Origin: Catonia carolina
Lineage: Eukaryota; Arthropoda; Insecta; Hemiptera; Achilidae
Direction: 5' to 3'
Length of the DNA stretch: 64,000 nt
Assembly: GCA_035578175.1 (NCBI GenBank)
Contig: JAQMRL010000002.1
Span: 100,604,748 to 100,668,747, forward strand
Numbering within the stretch: the first letter of the stretch is position 1; the number at the start of each line of letters is the position of its first letter. The position numbers and the translations under genes are program-made. The notes below the pieces were generated by a model. The model did not search any database. It was not told the DNA's origin and saw only the letters and a program-made list of their open reading frames with translations. Positions 11,661 to 23,474 of the stretch are shown one piece after another.

Positions 11661-11955
11661 TTAACTAAATCGTAAAGGATTAAGTCCAATGTTGTAAAAC
11701 GTTTCAGTCTTGTGAGTATCGTATTCATTGTCGAGCGTTGGTTGCGAAGGATTTTGATGTTCTTCAAACTTTTTTAAATGTTTCTCACTTTGTTGTTTAA
11801 TTTCTTCGATTATTAAGGGCAGGTTTAGATTGTTGTGCAGTATTTCATTGTTTACATACCATAAGGCTGCAGTGATCAGACATGTTGATTGAAAGCGCTG
11901 CAGTATTTCTATATTTGATGAACTAGCTGTACCCAATAGCTAACTCGAAAAGTCA
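11661..11955 (-). mobile_element. Jockey-clade LINE fragment
   Basis: The minus strand reads MGTASSSNIEILQRFQSTCL, ITAALWYVNNEILHNNLNLP and IIEEIKQQSEKHLKKFEEHQ, then TFYNIGLNPLRFS. It aligns by eye with the Jockey tail at 15545-15990 (SNLAIIQRFQSK.LR....APWYVTND). It is about 90 codons and 5' truncated. Confidence 0.75.
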
Positions 11956-11980
11956 ACATTAACTCATTTAGACATTACGC

Positions 11981-12143
11981 TTCCATGGCGTAGTGACTAT
12001 TGCGCTAGCCTACAAAACGGAAGGTCCCGGTTTTGATTCTCGGCTAGGGTCTGGAATTTTTTAAACGTTAAAACTCTCCGTAACAGTACCGAAACTCAGA
12101 TTAGTTGCTAATGACCAAGCTGTTGATGCAACTTTAAATAAAC
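11981..12143 (+). mobile_element. tRNA-derived SINE (family A)
   Basis: It has the head ttccatggcgtagtgactat, B box ggtcccggttttgattctcg, ctagggtctggaat, and the tail gctaatgaccaagctgttga..actttaaataaa, matching the copy at 3738-3887. It lies just upstream of the candidate recursive splice site. Confidence 0.75.
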
Positions 12144-12250
12144 TAAAAAATGTTCTTTAGTTTAAATTAAAAGACCTCAAACCCCATTTTTAGTTCAGAA
12201 AATTTGTGTTACTAATAATTTTAAAAATTTCTTTTGATAAATTTATGTTT

Positions 12251-12286
12251 TAATAACTATCTTTTTCTTTTCTGTTTTAGGTAAGT
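12251..12286 (+). promoter_or_regulatory. Candidate recursive splice site
   Basis: A branch-like taataac, a long pyrimidine tract and an acceptor (ctttttcttttctgttttag) abut a consensus donor gtaagt, giving AG|GTAAGT at 12280/12281. This is the layout of a recursive splice site, used in insects to remove long introns in steps. A second donor, cag|gtaaat, lies 75 bases downstream at 12355/12356, and the 75 nt between are open in one frame (25 codons), so a cryptic or recursive-splice exon is also possible. It lies on the same strand as the transporter. No transcript evidence is available. Confidence 0.4.
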
Positions 12287-12459
12287 AACCTGTTCAATGA
12301 TACTATGTTAAATCAAACAGATCTCGTTACAATTTTAGAATACTACTGTAAACAGGTAAATTCTGTAGTATTAAGTTTATATTTTCCTAATTATTTCAGT
12401 AATAACTTAATAATTATTATATGTAGCAATATCGAATTAAACTTACAGAAACGTTTTGT

Positions 12460-12620
12460 TAAATGTGTGTTTGGAATATACTGCTTTATGGATGCGAAAC
12501 ATACGTTTCGAACAAGGAAGACTGAAGCTAAAGTTGTTGAACTTTGAAGGCTAAATTTGTTGTTGGTGTGGAGATGATTAGAAAGAATCAAATAAACTGA
12601 CAAATACATAACATAAAGTA
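12460..12620 (+). mobile_element. Short LINE relic
   Basis: Broken frames give NILLYGCETYVSNKED and FVVGVEMIRKNQIN, resembling LYGCETWxLxKxD....EMWCWRRMxKIxWTDxI in the tail of RTE-like proteins. It is only about 160 bp long, frameshifted, and lies directly downstream of the candidate recursive splice site. Confidence 0.4.
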
Positions 12621-12624
12621 CTGT

Positions 12625-15400
12625 AACACTTTAGCCTCGGTTCTTCCGGGATCTGGGGAAGATTAATAATAAACAGATTTACTTCAAACTTATGACAAAT
12701 TAATTATTTATTTAAACAATTAATGATTAAACTTAGCCTACTAACAAATACAATTAGATTACATAAATTAAATCAGATACAAAACTTAAGCTTACACGAA
12801 ACTTGACCATAATTTAAGCCACTGCAATAACAATCAAAAAAATTGATTGACCTGTTTACTGGTAAATTTATGTGTTATTACGCATTGGCAGTGCGCTCAG
12901 TATTAATGTAACTTTGAACATAACCAATTTTCATTCACAATTCAAGTGTTGACTGACTCGACTACAAAAGGCGCTAAATGTTTTTATACTTGTGGTCTCA
13001 TAATATCCCAAACAATCAAGATCCTTCGCCGCTATTCTGAACATCGTAGAAAGAATAAAAATAAAGACAAACGTTTCTACTATTCTCAATTTCCTAGAAT
13101 TTCTCTACAAAATACCTACTTATTCATCGCAATTCACTATCTTTGTTCAACACGCTCTACCACATACAATACACAGTTCTTACAATAAATTGTCTATCCC
13201 ATCAACCAACCCTATTCATAATGTTACAATGTAATATTTCATATAATTATTTTAATCGGTAATGTAATAGTATTAGTCACACGCAGACTACTTTGGAACT
13301 AGTGACAAAAGAAACTTATTTTCTGTTGAATACCATTGTTTTTGAAACCAAACACGATGAACATTTTTTGGATGACATTAGGTATGAAAGATTCCTCTTA
13401 CTCCTCGTCCTGCAAACACACGAAGCTGACGATACTCAGTACGCTACATTATGGCTTTATACTCAGTATCCTAGGACATGGCTTTTAGTCATAGTTGGGT
13501 AGATCAATTTCCTCCGCCTCGTACATTGTAAATTGCTGTAAATGCGTTATAGTTTTTTGGAAAAAATATGTGAAAATAACTGTAAAATAATATGGAAATA
13601 AAGTTTTATTATTATCATTATTACGAGTATAATTAACTTCATTATTTATATCAAATTTTACCTTAAACACAAGAGTTTGAAATGTTGCTATAGTAAATTC
13701 TTTAATTTAATTTAACAAACTAACAAGTTAAAATCTTTACGTATCAAGAAATTTCAGTTATGAAACGGTGCGGTATTTTTTTCCGTCATAAACTTTTTTA
13801 CGATCATTTTTCATGTTCGTGTAGTCTTTAAAAACGATATATTGTTCTAAAGTATAATGATGGATAAGAAGGTGGTATTATACGAGTACTGTATTGTACA
13901 AAATGTAATTTAATACTTTTCCATTATTTAGATAAATAATATTAATAAATACATTATGTGCTACGCATCTATCTACTTGTGTTATAAAGATCAGGTTACG
14001 ACATTCTCTCAACGCTTCATTACCACGTATTAGTTAAGTTACATGCAGCAATACCAGGCATCAGACAGCTTCCATAAACTTGAATACAGTGCATTTCACT
14101 TTTATGACCGTACTTAACTGAGTTTATGACTTTAGTCAATCATTTTGCAGTGTCTAGTCTCATTTTGTTATTTATTTACATTCATTACATATTAAATGAA
14201 ATTGTATATATACTAGATTAGAATTTTAGTGTGCATTTTTCTTTTCCAGTATATTCAATCTAACCTATCTTTATAAAAAAAAGAAACTACGACCATAAAA
14301 ATCGAAAAATCGGAATACATAAATCAGAATAAAAATCAGAGTAAATCGGAATAAAACTTACATATGTAAGTGAAGTACTTTACATCTTAGAATCATTTCT
14401 TGTTCTCTTGTATAGCCATGTTAGCAGATAATCATTCCACTATCCCAGTCTCTTGCCCATCGTCTACAAGTAGAATTTTATACTAGTTTTAGATTTATTC
14501 TGTTTCACCACTATTTCGTTGTAACTGTTGTTTCACAACTATACACAATTCATTTAATTTCTTCTTACATAGTATTAGAAAAGTATGTAAACGAAACATT
14601 TTTTAAATCCCCTTCGGTGGTGGGATTAAATTAATTGAATTTCGTTTAATCGCTAAATCAGGATTTCAACGTTAACTTTTGCAAAACTAACACATTAATA
14701 AGCATGTAGAAATTTAATTTAGTTTCTTTGCTAAATCAAGATTTCAACAATAAGTACCTAAAACACATTTGTATTTTAGTTACGGTCCAATAACTATTGA
14801 ATAACTAACATTAATGAGCATATAAACACTTAAGGCATGTAATGGAAAAAGTATTGGTGTTATTAAATACAAATTTATATAAAATTTACATACAATCTAA
14901 TTTTTTTACGATTTCAAATTCTTTTTCAGGAAACATGGATTAGTGAGATACTATTTAAATGTTAAATTGAGAGTGAAATGGTGGAATATTTTTATAAATT
15001 CATTTTAACTGAACATGAAATCTAATCATGTTTAGCGGTAAGTGTGTTTGGAAATGGGGCGGTACGGCTGACGCCTGTGCCTCTTGCCTCTTAAAAACCG
15101 TTTAACTTGGGTCGACTACGTACCATTGGATAATCCAATTTAAGAGTCCTCTCAACATTTAAATTGAATTAGGTACCTATTTACACTGAATATATACTAC
15201 TCTAAATTCCTTACTTAACGTGATTCGTTACGTGTCTCATTTAACGCTGTTTCTTTATTTACACTTTTTTTATATTGATTTTATCACTGGAAATCGGATG
15301 CAAAAGTTAATTCATTGTAATCTCGAACAGAAGGTAGATGAACTGTATCGGGAATAATATAAGACAATTGATTTCATTACGAATATAATTTTGAGTCCGA
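12625..15400. other. Presumed intronic DNA, no gene recognised
   Basis: Frames of 60-80 codons on both strands show no domain, codon pattern or flanking signals of a gene. Low GC throughout. Confidence 0.5.
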
Positions 15401-15544
15401 TACTATGAAAAGTAGAAAATCAGAACCTAGGGTTATGAAAGATATGAAATTTAATAAATATGTAGATAAGGAAAAAATTGGCTACTGAAGGAAGCTTATG
15501 TTTGCAGCAACAATTAAAAGCATTTAAATATAAATTAAATATGG

Positions 15545-15990
15545 TCCTCAGTCGTATGATGTGAAATATTTGGGAATGCACTTAGATGGACGACCTGGTC
15601 CAAACATATTTGGAACACACGCAAAAGACTAGGATTGAAGCTGAGAGATTTGTATTGGATGATGAACAGACGTTCACAGCTGTCATTAGAGAGCAAGCTC
15701 CTACTGTACAAAGCCATATTGAAACCGCTGTGGACTTATGGGTTACCGCTTTGGGGATCAGCTGCGCAATCGAATCTTGCTATCATCCAACGATTCCAGT
15801 CAAAAATTTTACGGATTGTAACAAACGCTCCATGGTATGTGACAAATGATGCGTTGCATAAGGACTTACGTGTCAACACCGTGAAAAACGAAATTAAGCA
15901 GCTAAGTTCTAAATATCAAGAAAAAATTAGCAGATCACCCAAATTCTTTGGCACTTGATTTATTTGATAATAGCGAAGACGTAACAGGAC
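15545..15990 (+). mobile_element. Jockey-clade LINE, C-terminal part of reverse transcriptase ORF
   Basis: The region starts VKYLGMHLDGR, then one frame change, and an open frame (15635-15958) reads LKLRDLYWMMNRRSQLSLES, KLLLYKAILKPLWTYGLPLW, GSAAQSNLAIIQRFQSKILR, IVTNAPWYVTNDALHKDLRV. This YLGxxLD..W, LYKxILKPxWTYGxxLWG and FQSKxLRxIxxAPWYV pattern is characteristic of Jockey reverse transcriptases. The endonuclease and RT catalytic core are absent. Confidence 0.85.
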
Positions 15991-17790
15991 TAAAACGAAT
16001 AAAATTGCTTGACCTCCCGTTTAGATTTACCGACTAACCTACATTGTAAATAATTGAAGTTCATATCAACATCAACATCATCTTCTTCCTCTACGCATTC
16101 TACTATTACCGCTATTAATTTTGTCACCTTTTCTATTACTGTTATTCATCTTTTATCTAGTTAATTTTTTCAAAAATTATAAATAATTTTGTTTTTCTTT
16201 TCGAAGCAATATCATTGGGTATAGTCTTCGTCATGTGAACACTTTCTTGTTATTTACTTATAGTTTTTGTTTTTAAACTGATTGTAAATAATCAGATGTT
16301 ACAGCTGAATTCCAATGAGAGATCTATATTTATTTGGGTAGGTTTTTAAAATTATTTTGATTCGAATGTTATTTAAACCTTTGCTACTCCATTAATTCAT
16401 GTTTATATTTTTACATTTTTATCTTATCTTCCAATTGAAGTAAGCGTTTTGTTTTCGAATGATATTACCTAGAGAAAATATTTATTAGCCGAATTCTTTG
16501 GTGCTTTTGGCGCTCTGTAATATTGAGAAATGATTCCCATTGCATTGATTCACTTTGGTGTAGCCAAAGAACAATCCCTCGAAGGGTTCTTCGGAGATAA
16601 TTACGTACAGGGCTGTCCCTAGATGTTGAGGCATCCCGAGCAAACATAACTTTGCATCCACTACCGAAATAGTAATTCAACAATTAACAAGATCGAATTA
16701 CTGATGTTTTAGCTCGGGGTAAACACAAAAATGCATTTAGCTTAGCATTAACATTCTTATTAGCTTCGTAAGGTTTTAAAATTTGTGTTATAATTCATAA
16801 TTTTAGAGGAATACATTGAAGCGCCCTCCGGACACTTTACTTGCCCAGAATGTCCTCTCCTTCGGTGGTTCTGGTTTTGTAGTCTTAAAGTTAGAGGTGA
16901 TTTCAACTCAGAAAATGTAACAAATAAGCAATGATTTAGCAAAGTAGTTTTATTCTAGCCCTGTCTAAAAATATATTTTAGTTGTACGTAAGTCTCTTGA
17001 AATTTAAACCAATTGGTGTTTTAGTCAATCATATGTAGTTTTTTTTCTGCAATGAATAAAAGAAACATTAACACATACAATCCTTTACATAGGGTATCCT
17101 TTTAAAAATTTATGTATTATAGGCCTCTTTATTTATGACGGTGATAATACGTCTATTCTAGATATATTATGAAAAAGTGATATAATAATTTAAAACAAAT
17201 AAAATATTTAAATTTTATCATTAATTCAATAACAGCTACTTAAATATTTGAAAGAGTAATTAAGTTTAATAAACAAATGGAAAATTACTCTCCGTTCTTA
17301 ATTTTCTTCTTTTTCTTCTTTCATTTCATATAATAAAGATTCACAATAAATTGTTTAAAATTGTAATCTATGTAATTAAGATTTAATTTTTTTATTCGTG
17401 TGTGATATGTTGGCCTAAGTAAGGGGGGTACACAGTAGTAAGTAGGTTTACGAGTATATTCGTTATCTGTTGTATTTGTTGCAGTAGGCCTGGTAGGCTA
17501 GTTTTGTGATAATATTTGCAATATTTGTTTAACCTAATAATTGATTATTTAATATTTTCTCGTGACACGATCTGAGGTATAAAGTTGGAAAGATAAAGAG
17601 TTGTGATCGTCGATAACTCTGACAATAATAACACGTCACCAACACAAGTTTATTTATTAAAGTGGGTTTTTGAAGTGTGTGTGTCGTTTTCTCGTTTTAA
17701 TCCCCGGAGACTTTTTTGGAATTATACGTGTATCTATAAAAACATTAACGGTATTTAACTCCAGTACAAAATTTAAGTCATATTTTTCAA
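15991..17790. other. Presumed intronic DNA, no gene recognised
   Basis: AT-rich with short, unsupported frames. No further LINE or SINE landmark was seen. Confidence 0.5.
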
Positions 17791-17794
17791 AAAC

Positions 17795-17997
17795 GGCTTT
17801 TTAAGGAAACCGTTTTTGACCTTTTTGAGAAAACCAAAAAAAGTGAAAAATCGTACGAATAAATTTAATACTTTGAGTTGACCGATTTTGATGAAAATAT
17901 TTGTGTCGGGTCCCGTAGTGATACCTAAACCTTCAAGTTTCAACTTCTTACATTACTCCGTTCTCGAGATGTTTTGTTCACACACGCACGTGTGCGT

Positions 17998-18032
<35 letters not shown>

Positions 18033-18187
18033 AATCGCCAAAACCATGTTTTTTGGGTTAAATGCCCAGAAAACGTGTATATCCAGTGACAACACGGTCT
18101 CAAAAAATCGACATGAAAACAATACTTTTCTTCCCTTTATAGGCCTACAGTATATTACCTAATATAGGGCAAGAGAAAGTAAAAATG
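17795..18187 (-). repeat. Family B repeat, 5' part, with (CA)n microsatellite
   Basis: This is the minus-strand copy ending at gggcaagagaaagtaaaaa. It contains ttgaccgattttgatgaaaa and a (CA)n tract at about 17999-18030, the microsatellite position shared by all long family copies. Confidence 0.7.
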
Positions 18188-18902
18188 TCAGTGGCTAAAA
18201 AAACGCATAACACGTTATTTATAAGGTGCGTAATTATAAGTTCAGTACGGCAGTAATGTAAAGAACACTCTTCTCGTTAGATGAGCCTATTTTATTTGTT
18301 TCTTGTCGAGTACGCTAACATGGGGCTGTCCCTTTAAAATCGTATTAAGTGATTTTTACTGTATATAAATTTTTACTTAATACACTATAATTAATGAAAC
18401 AATAGCAGTATACCGATACTTAAGAGTAAACGGTACGTCCAGTAGATATTACAAAACTTACTACATAAAGAGCAGCGATAATTTTTTGAAAAATATCATA
18501 TCTTAAGATCGTAAGTTATCACCTGAAAGGTGATAAATTTAGACAATTCACAAAGGCAAAAAAAGTATTCTCCATTACCTTGAACTAACAGACAACAAGA
18601 CTTCATTATAATAGAGTGTACGCTTTCATTAAATTAGTTTATTCTAGAATTACAGTCTTGAATTATATTATACAGCAAAACTGCACCTGATAAAGATTAA
18701 CGAGAAATTAAAACTCAAAACTTTTGTATTTTCTTAGTTTAGTGTCCCAATATTTTTCCGCGTTTTGGTCGTAATTTTTAAAATTGTCATCTTCTATCCT
18801 TTGTTCGGCCGTCCGTCACGCTCAGATGTTAGAAACTACAATAGATAACAACGAACGGTTTTCCGATTCGTAATCTACAAAAAAAACGTTAGTGGGCCTA
18901 AA

Positions 18903-19125
18903 TTGGGTTTCAAGTTACGGTTTCAACTGGAAGTGAAAAAAACAAAGTCGGAATTTGGAAACAAAAATAGTGTCGTTCGATTCCTCTTAAAAGAGTAGAT
19001 ACATAAATCATTGGGTTTGAAGTTCCAGTTTCGACTGAAAGTTGCCCAAAACCAGAAGCCAAGAAATCGATGTCGGAATTTGGAAACAAAAATAGTTTCA
19101 TTCGATTCCTCTTAAATAGTAGGTA
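18903..19125. repeat. Imperfect tandem duplication, ~108-115 bp x 2
   Basis: Both units begin ttgggttt.aagtt and share gtcggaatttggaaacaaaa and cgattcctctta. Unit 1 is 18903-19010 and unit 2 is 19011-19125, with a short insertion in unit 2. Confidence 0.75.
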
Positions 19126-19689
19126 CGGTTCACTTACGGTTTTTGTAAGTGGAAGGTAAACCTTTTTAAATTGCCACCAGTCATGGGACGCGCCGTTCAT
19201 GAAAGGGATTTTTTCATCGTAAATTATTATTGATATTTTGTATGAGAGTACACTTCTGATTTTTTTATAAATATACTACTATAGGCCTACATTATGTATT
19301 GCAGTATCATTAAAACAGCATTTTACTCTCGTTTGAAATTGGCAACTGGTATGGAAAAATATTGTTGTTGATTTCAGATATTACAAAAAAAAATTGTTTT
19401 GTTTCTTCAGTAAGATTGATGTGAAGGCCAACCACTTTCATTATATAATTGAAAAAACTGAAGTTCACGTCTGTATTGATCATTGTCACGATTTGTTAGG
19501 TAGTTTACAACGAATACAGTACACTACTGTACTACTAATTTTATGTTGGTTTTAAAAACTAACAAACTAGTTCATGGACTTCAGCGTTCAGTTATTAAAT
19601 TGATTGTTGAGTTACATTCCATTCGAAGTTTAAAAATTGATTGGTTTTGTGTACTGAGAAAAATTTTATATCAGTAAAAATAGTAACTA

Positions 19690-20160
19690 CCTTTATTTCA
19701 ATTATTACGTCCTAAGGTCGGTTGTGACTTCACAATTGATCTGCTTTTCCCTTTCGTGGTCGTCTTATATCTCGGGCTTCTCCTTGGAAGTTTGCTTCCT
19801 CTCATTCTACTATTATAGTAGACCACTTCTGATGGTGTTCGGCTGTTTAAACTATACACACCGAACCTGTTTCTAATGTCAATGTTCTTTACATGGAATC
19901 TTATTGAAACGTCGAGAGTTCTTCATAAAAAGCGCATCGCCGCTGCTATCATTGTTAATATCCGTGAATATTAATTCCATATTTCGTAGCTGTAAAGACC
20001 AACTGGTATTTTATAAAAATTTACCTCTGGTTCTTTGGAACTTTTATTTTGAAGGGACCTAGATATTTTTCTGCACGTAATTAAACATATTCGGCTTTTG
20101 CTTTACATCCACTTCTCCAGTATGTGATATCAAATATAGTCCAATGCTCTGAACTCCTCA
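19690..20160 (-). mobile_element. Possible LINE tail, strongly degraded
   Basis: On the minus strand the segment ends with EARDIRRPRKGKADQL, like the GRRxxGRPRKRWxDQL end of RTE-like or related LINE proteins, with NIDIRNRFGVYSLNSR upstream. Frames are broken throughout. This could also be chance resemblance. Confidence 0.3.
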
Positions 20161-20195
20161 CTGCTTTGACAATTCACCCTTAGCTTAGCTTATAG

Positions 20196-20473
20196 CAATA
20201 GTCACAAACTGGCGGGCCGCGAGCTCTAGTGAACATATTTTTTTTTTTATTTGCAGATCTTATTTTCTTGTGTGATATGAATTTTTTGACGATTAGGCTG
20301 TGTACATTCTGAGAGCAACTGGTGATATCAACACGACATATACCCAAGTTTTTATAAGTCTATACAAGTTTACGGCCGCAATTAGGCTGAAAGGAACTCG
20401 CTATAGCACCCCGCTCCAAAATACAAAAAACTGTAACTTTAGTTCGCGAGCCTGCAGTAGTTTGAAACTGTTG
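20196..20473. mobile_element. Possible non-autonomous hAT-like element
   Basis: The left end CAATAGTCACAAACT and the reverse complement of the right end CAACAGTTTCAAACT are similar, and both are followed inward by GC-richer sequence containing GGC..CGCGA. The CAxxGxxxxCAAACT..CGCGA style is common in hAT terminal repeats. No transposase and no clear 8 bp target duplication were found. Confidence 0.45.
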
Positions 20474-20479
20474 TTACAT

Positions 20480-22895
20480 TTCATTGCTTAATCCTTTTCG
20501 AAATCAATAATTAGTGTTATTAAGATTTAGCATGATTGACATATCTAAATGTTTAAAGCCTAAGTAAAAAGTTTGCCGGACCGTAGCAGTTTCATCGAAA
20601 TTTTAAACGGACCTTAATCAAATTTAGTTGATAACCACTGTTACTATTTTAACAGCTGATGTTACTGTTACTGTTGTACTTGTTACTGAAAGGATGATAC
20701 GGCAATCAGTTTTACGTTACTGCAACCTAAGATGATATTTTCGGGACAAAAAAATAACTGTATTTCTAGTCAAGATTTATTTCTTATGAATCACACGATC
20801 TAAGTGCATTAACAGTAACTATTTCTTTGGGATGTTCAGCCAATTGAAACTATAACTGATGAGACGGTTATGCCTTATCGTTTGACATAACTGAGAAAAA
20901 AACCTTCTGCAGAAGATTTTCTTTACGTAATCACACAAGTACCTTAAAGAACTAGAAAAAAGGCAGCCCATTTAGAAAACCTCCAGCATGCCCAGGAAAG
21001 ACTATGACCATGGGAAGCTGTCAGGCTCCATTAATGGTCATCACCTGAAGTGTTTAGTCCTCAGCACGAGAACAAGATAAATGATTTATTTATTTACTTT
21101 TCAGTCTATATTGACTATTTTCACTAAACGCAGGGTCAGCTGAAACAAAATAAAGTTCTTCGCTGCACACAGATGGTCCTTACATTGTCATTATCTAAAG
21201 AATTTGACTTCCTTCTAGTTGCTCTCCTGGAAAGGACGTAAATTTCCATCTCCAGTCCAACACCTACCTTATGGTGTTGAGATCAAAACTTTGTTCATCA
21301 GCATTAACTAAACAATCATTGTTGGTAATAATTGTATGCAATTTGTAAACAACTTCTTAACTAATTATTCGTTGTTTCGTGTATTTTTGAACGGTTTATA
21401 CTTCTTCATGTTTGACTATAGTCAAATATTTTTATATTGTAGAATTCAATATTAATTTTAAGTTAAACAATCGTACAGTAATCAACTGAAATTCAGTTTA
21501 TTGGATTTAATTACTCCACAAGGAAATTTCTCACATGTTATGCTAGATAATATTGAATATTTGGTGGGTTTAACATTATTATTATTAAATTTCTTGTAAA
21601 ATATGGTATCTCCGAATCGATTTTAAAACCTATTGAATTTAAAATTGAAAGTTTGTTTGTCAGAATGTCAATAGTGGATGGAGTAGTGATTTGTGGTTGA
21701 CGCTGGCGTTTAGCCTAGTAGAGCGATGCATAGAAAACGCTAGTGCTAGAAAACGCATTTAAAATTATGTATTTAATTGTGTGTTAGTGAGTTAGAACTG
21801 TCCATCCGTATTTACAGTAACCATAGTTCAGTTCAGTTGCCTTGTCTATTTTTACCCCAGATTACGTCTTTATCTGTTTGTACTACTACATATGTAACAA
21901 CTACACGTGCGTCGCGTTACTCCACTCTTTAGAAGGCTATTGCGCTTCGTTTTACTTTTTTCTACTTGACCTCTAACGCACATCGACGAGAAAGTGTTGT
22001 GATAGGACATAAATTTCAATACCCGGATTTAACGTTCACGACCTCCTGAAACAAAAAAGTATATTTTTTTAAAGTATGTTAATTATAGAGCCAAAACCAC
22101 AGCACCGATTGGTCGGAAACGAAGAGTTTCAAGTTTCAATACAAATTTCAGTTCAGGTTCTCTCGACCAACCCCTAGGAATTTTTGGAATTAGTAATGTA
22201 GTTCCAAATCTGTTTTAACGATTTTGATTAAACTTTTTCCAAATAGGTCTTTAACTGGACTTTTTAAGCTGACGTAGTTTCACCATTAGGACGTGGTGCT
22301 TTATAAAATGTAAATAGTTAGTCTTGTGTAAAAGTAAATCGGGGAAAACGGCAGAAAACCCAGGAAAAGCCGCCTGCTTCCTTAACCGTTATTTTGTACA
22401 TGCACATACTCGTACACTTGTTTGCTTAGGAAACTAAAACAACTGCACTATACATCTCATATAATCATATACTGTGAAATCTATGACTTAGTTTTAGATT
22501 AAATTTATTTTAATTAAATGGTAATCACTTACTGTTACTTTCTCCAAATGTTTTTCACTAGGTAGGCTTACACGCTCAAAAGCAGTATTCGATAATATAT
22601 TTATGAATGGATCATATGACTGGGAAGCGTCTGGAACTTAAATACTCATAAAAATTACAATTAACTTTATAAAAAGAGTAATCATAATATAAAAATAGTA
22701 GTAAACACTGCGGCGTGCCACGTAGAATGCAGGAAAATAATGTGTCCAAGAGAGAAGTAAATTAGTCCTCTATTCTACTATTCTATGATAAACATATATG
22801 CAAAAACCAGTTACTGCAATTTCCTCAATCAACATCTAACCAGTGGAAGCAGGTAATGCAAATCAGATGATATGAGAAGTGTTGCACTTACTGCT
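20480..22895. other. Presumed intronic DNA, no gene recognised
   Basis: No supported coding sequence. 20990-21300 is somewhat richer in GC and may be an old repeat, but nothing could be assigned. Confidence 0.45.
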
Positions 22896-22899
22896 GAAT

Positions 22900-23112
22900 T
22901 CATTTATAGGCCTACAAATTACAAAAACAAATCGTGTTTTTTTGTGCAGGCTAAGTTTCAAAACTACTGAACGGATTTTCATGAAATTTCGACAGTATAT
23001 TCATATTTAAATTCACAGTAACAATTTATTTTAAAATTTAAAAAAATGATAACCCTAAGTGCCCTAATGAAGATGTTCATAAATATAAATTTGCGTGTGT
23101 GTGTGTGTGTGT

Positions 23113-23160
<48 letters not shown>

Positions 23161-23472
23161 ATGTGAGTAGGTATTGCTGTTGAAGTAGATGAAGGGGTTT
23201 GTTGATGGTAAAAGGCGTACGCGGGGGAAATTATCAGAACGTCTTTGTGTGTGTGTTTGTTTGTTTGTTTGTTTGGTATGTTCCATTGTTGAAGTACAGT
23301 ACCGTACATAATACATACGTATAAAGACTATCGAGAGAGGTACGTGGGGGTATTTATCAAAACTTTGTGTGTGATGGACTATACAGTCAACTAGCAGCTA
23401 CACAATTTCTGTTACATTTTTTTTTAATATTATACATGTTTCGTGTGCAAAGTCGCGCGGGGTATGCTAGTT
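22900..23472. repeat. Repeat-like block ending CTAG, possible Helitron-type remnant
   Basis: It contains ctactgaacggattttcatg and aaatttcgacag, the microsatellites above, two related stretches (gcgggggaaattatcagaac and acgtgggggtatttatcaaa), and ends gtcgcgcggggtatgctagt. Insect Helitron-like repeats often end in a short GC hairpin followed by CTRR, but the hairpin here is weak. Confidence 0.3.
23094..23158. repeat. (GT)n microsatellite
   Basis: About 65 bp of nearly pure GT, interrupted once by GTAT. A related short GT run is near 23246, followed by four GTTT units at about 23256-23273. Confidence 0.9.
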
Positions 23473-23474
23473 TC

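Noticed and set aside
23064..23316. His/Thr-rich frames on the minus strand
   Set aside because: They are translations of a (GT)n microsatellite. The same applies to frames at 17940-18162, 40262-40456 and 50683-51047.
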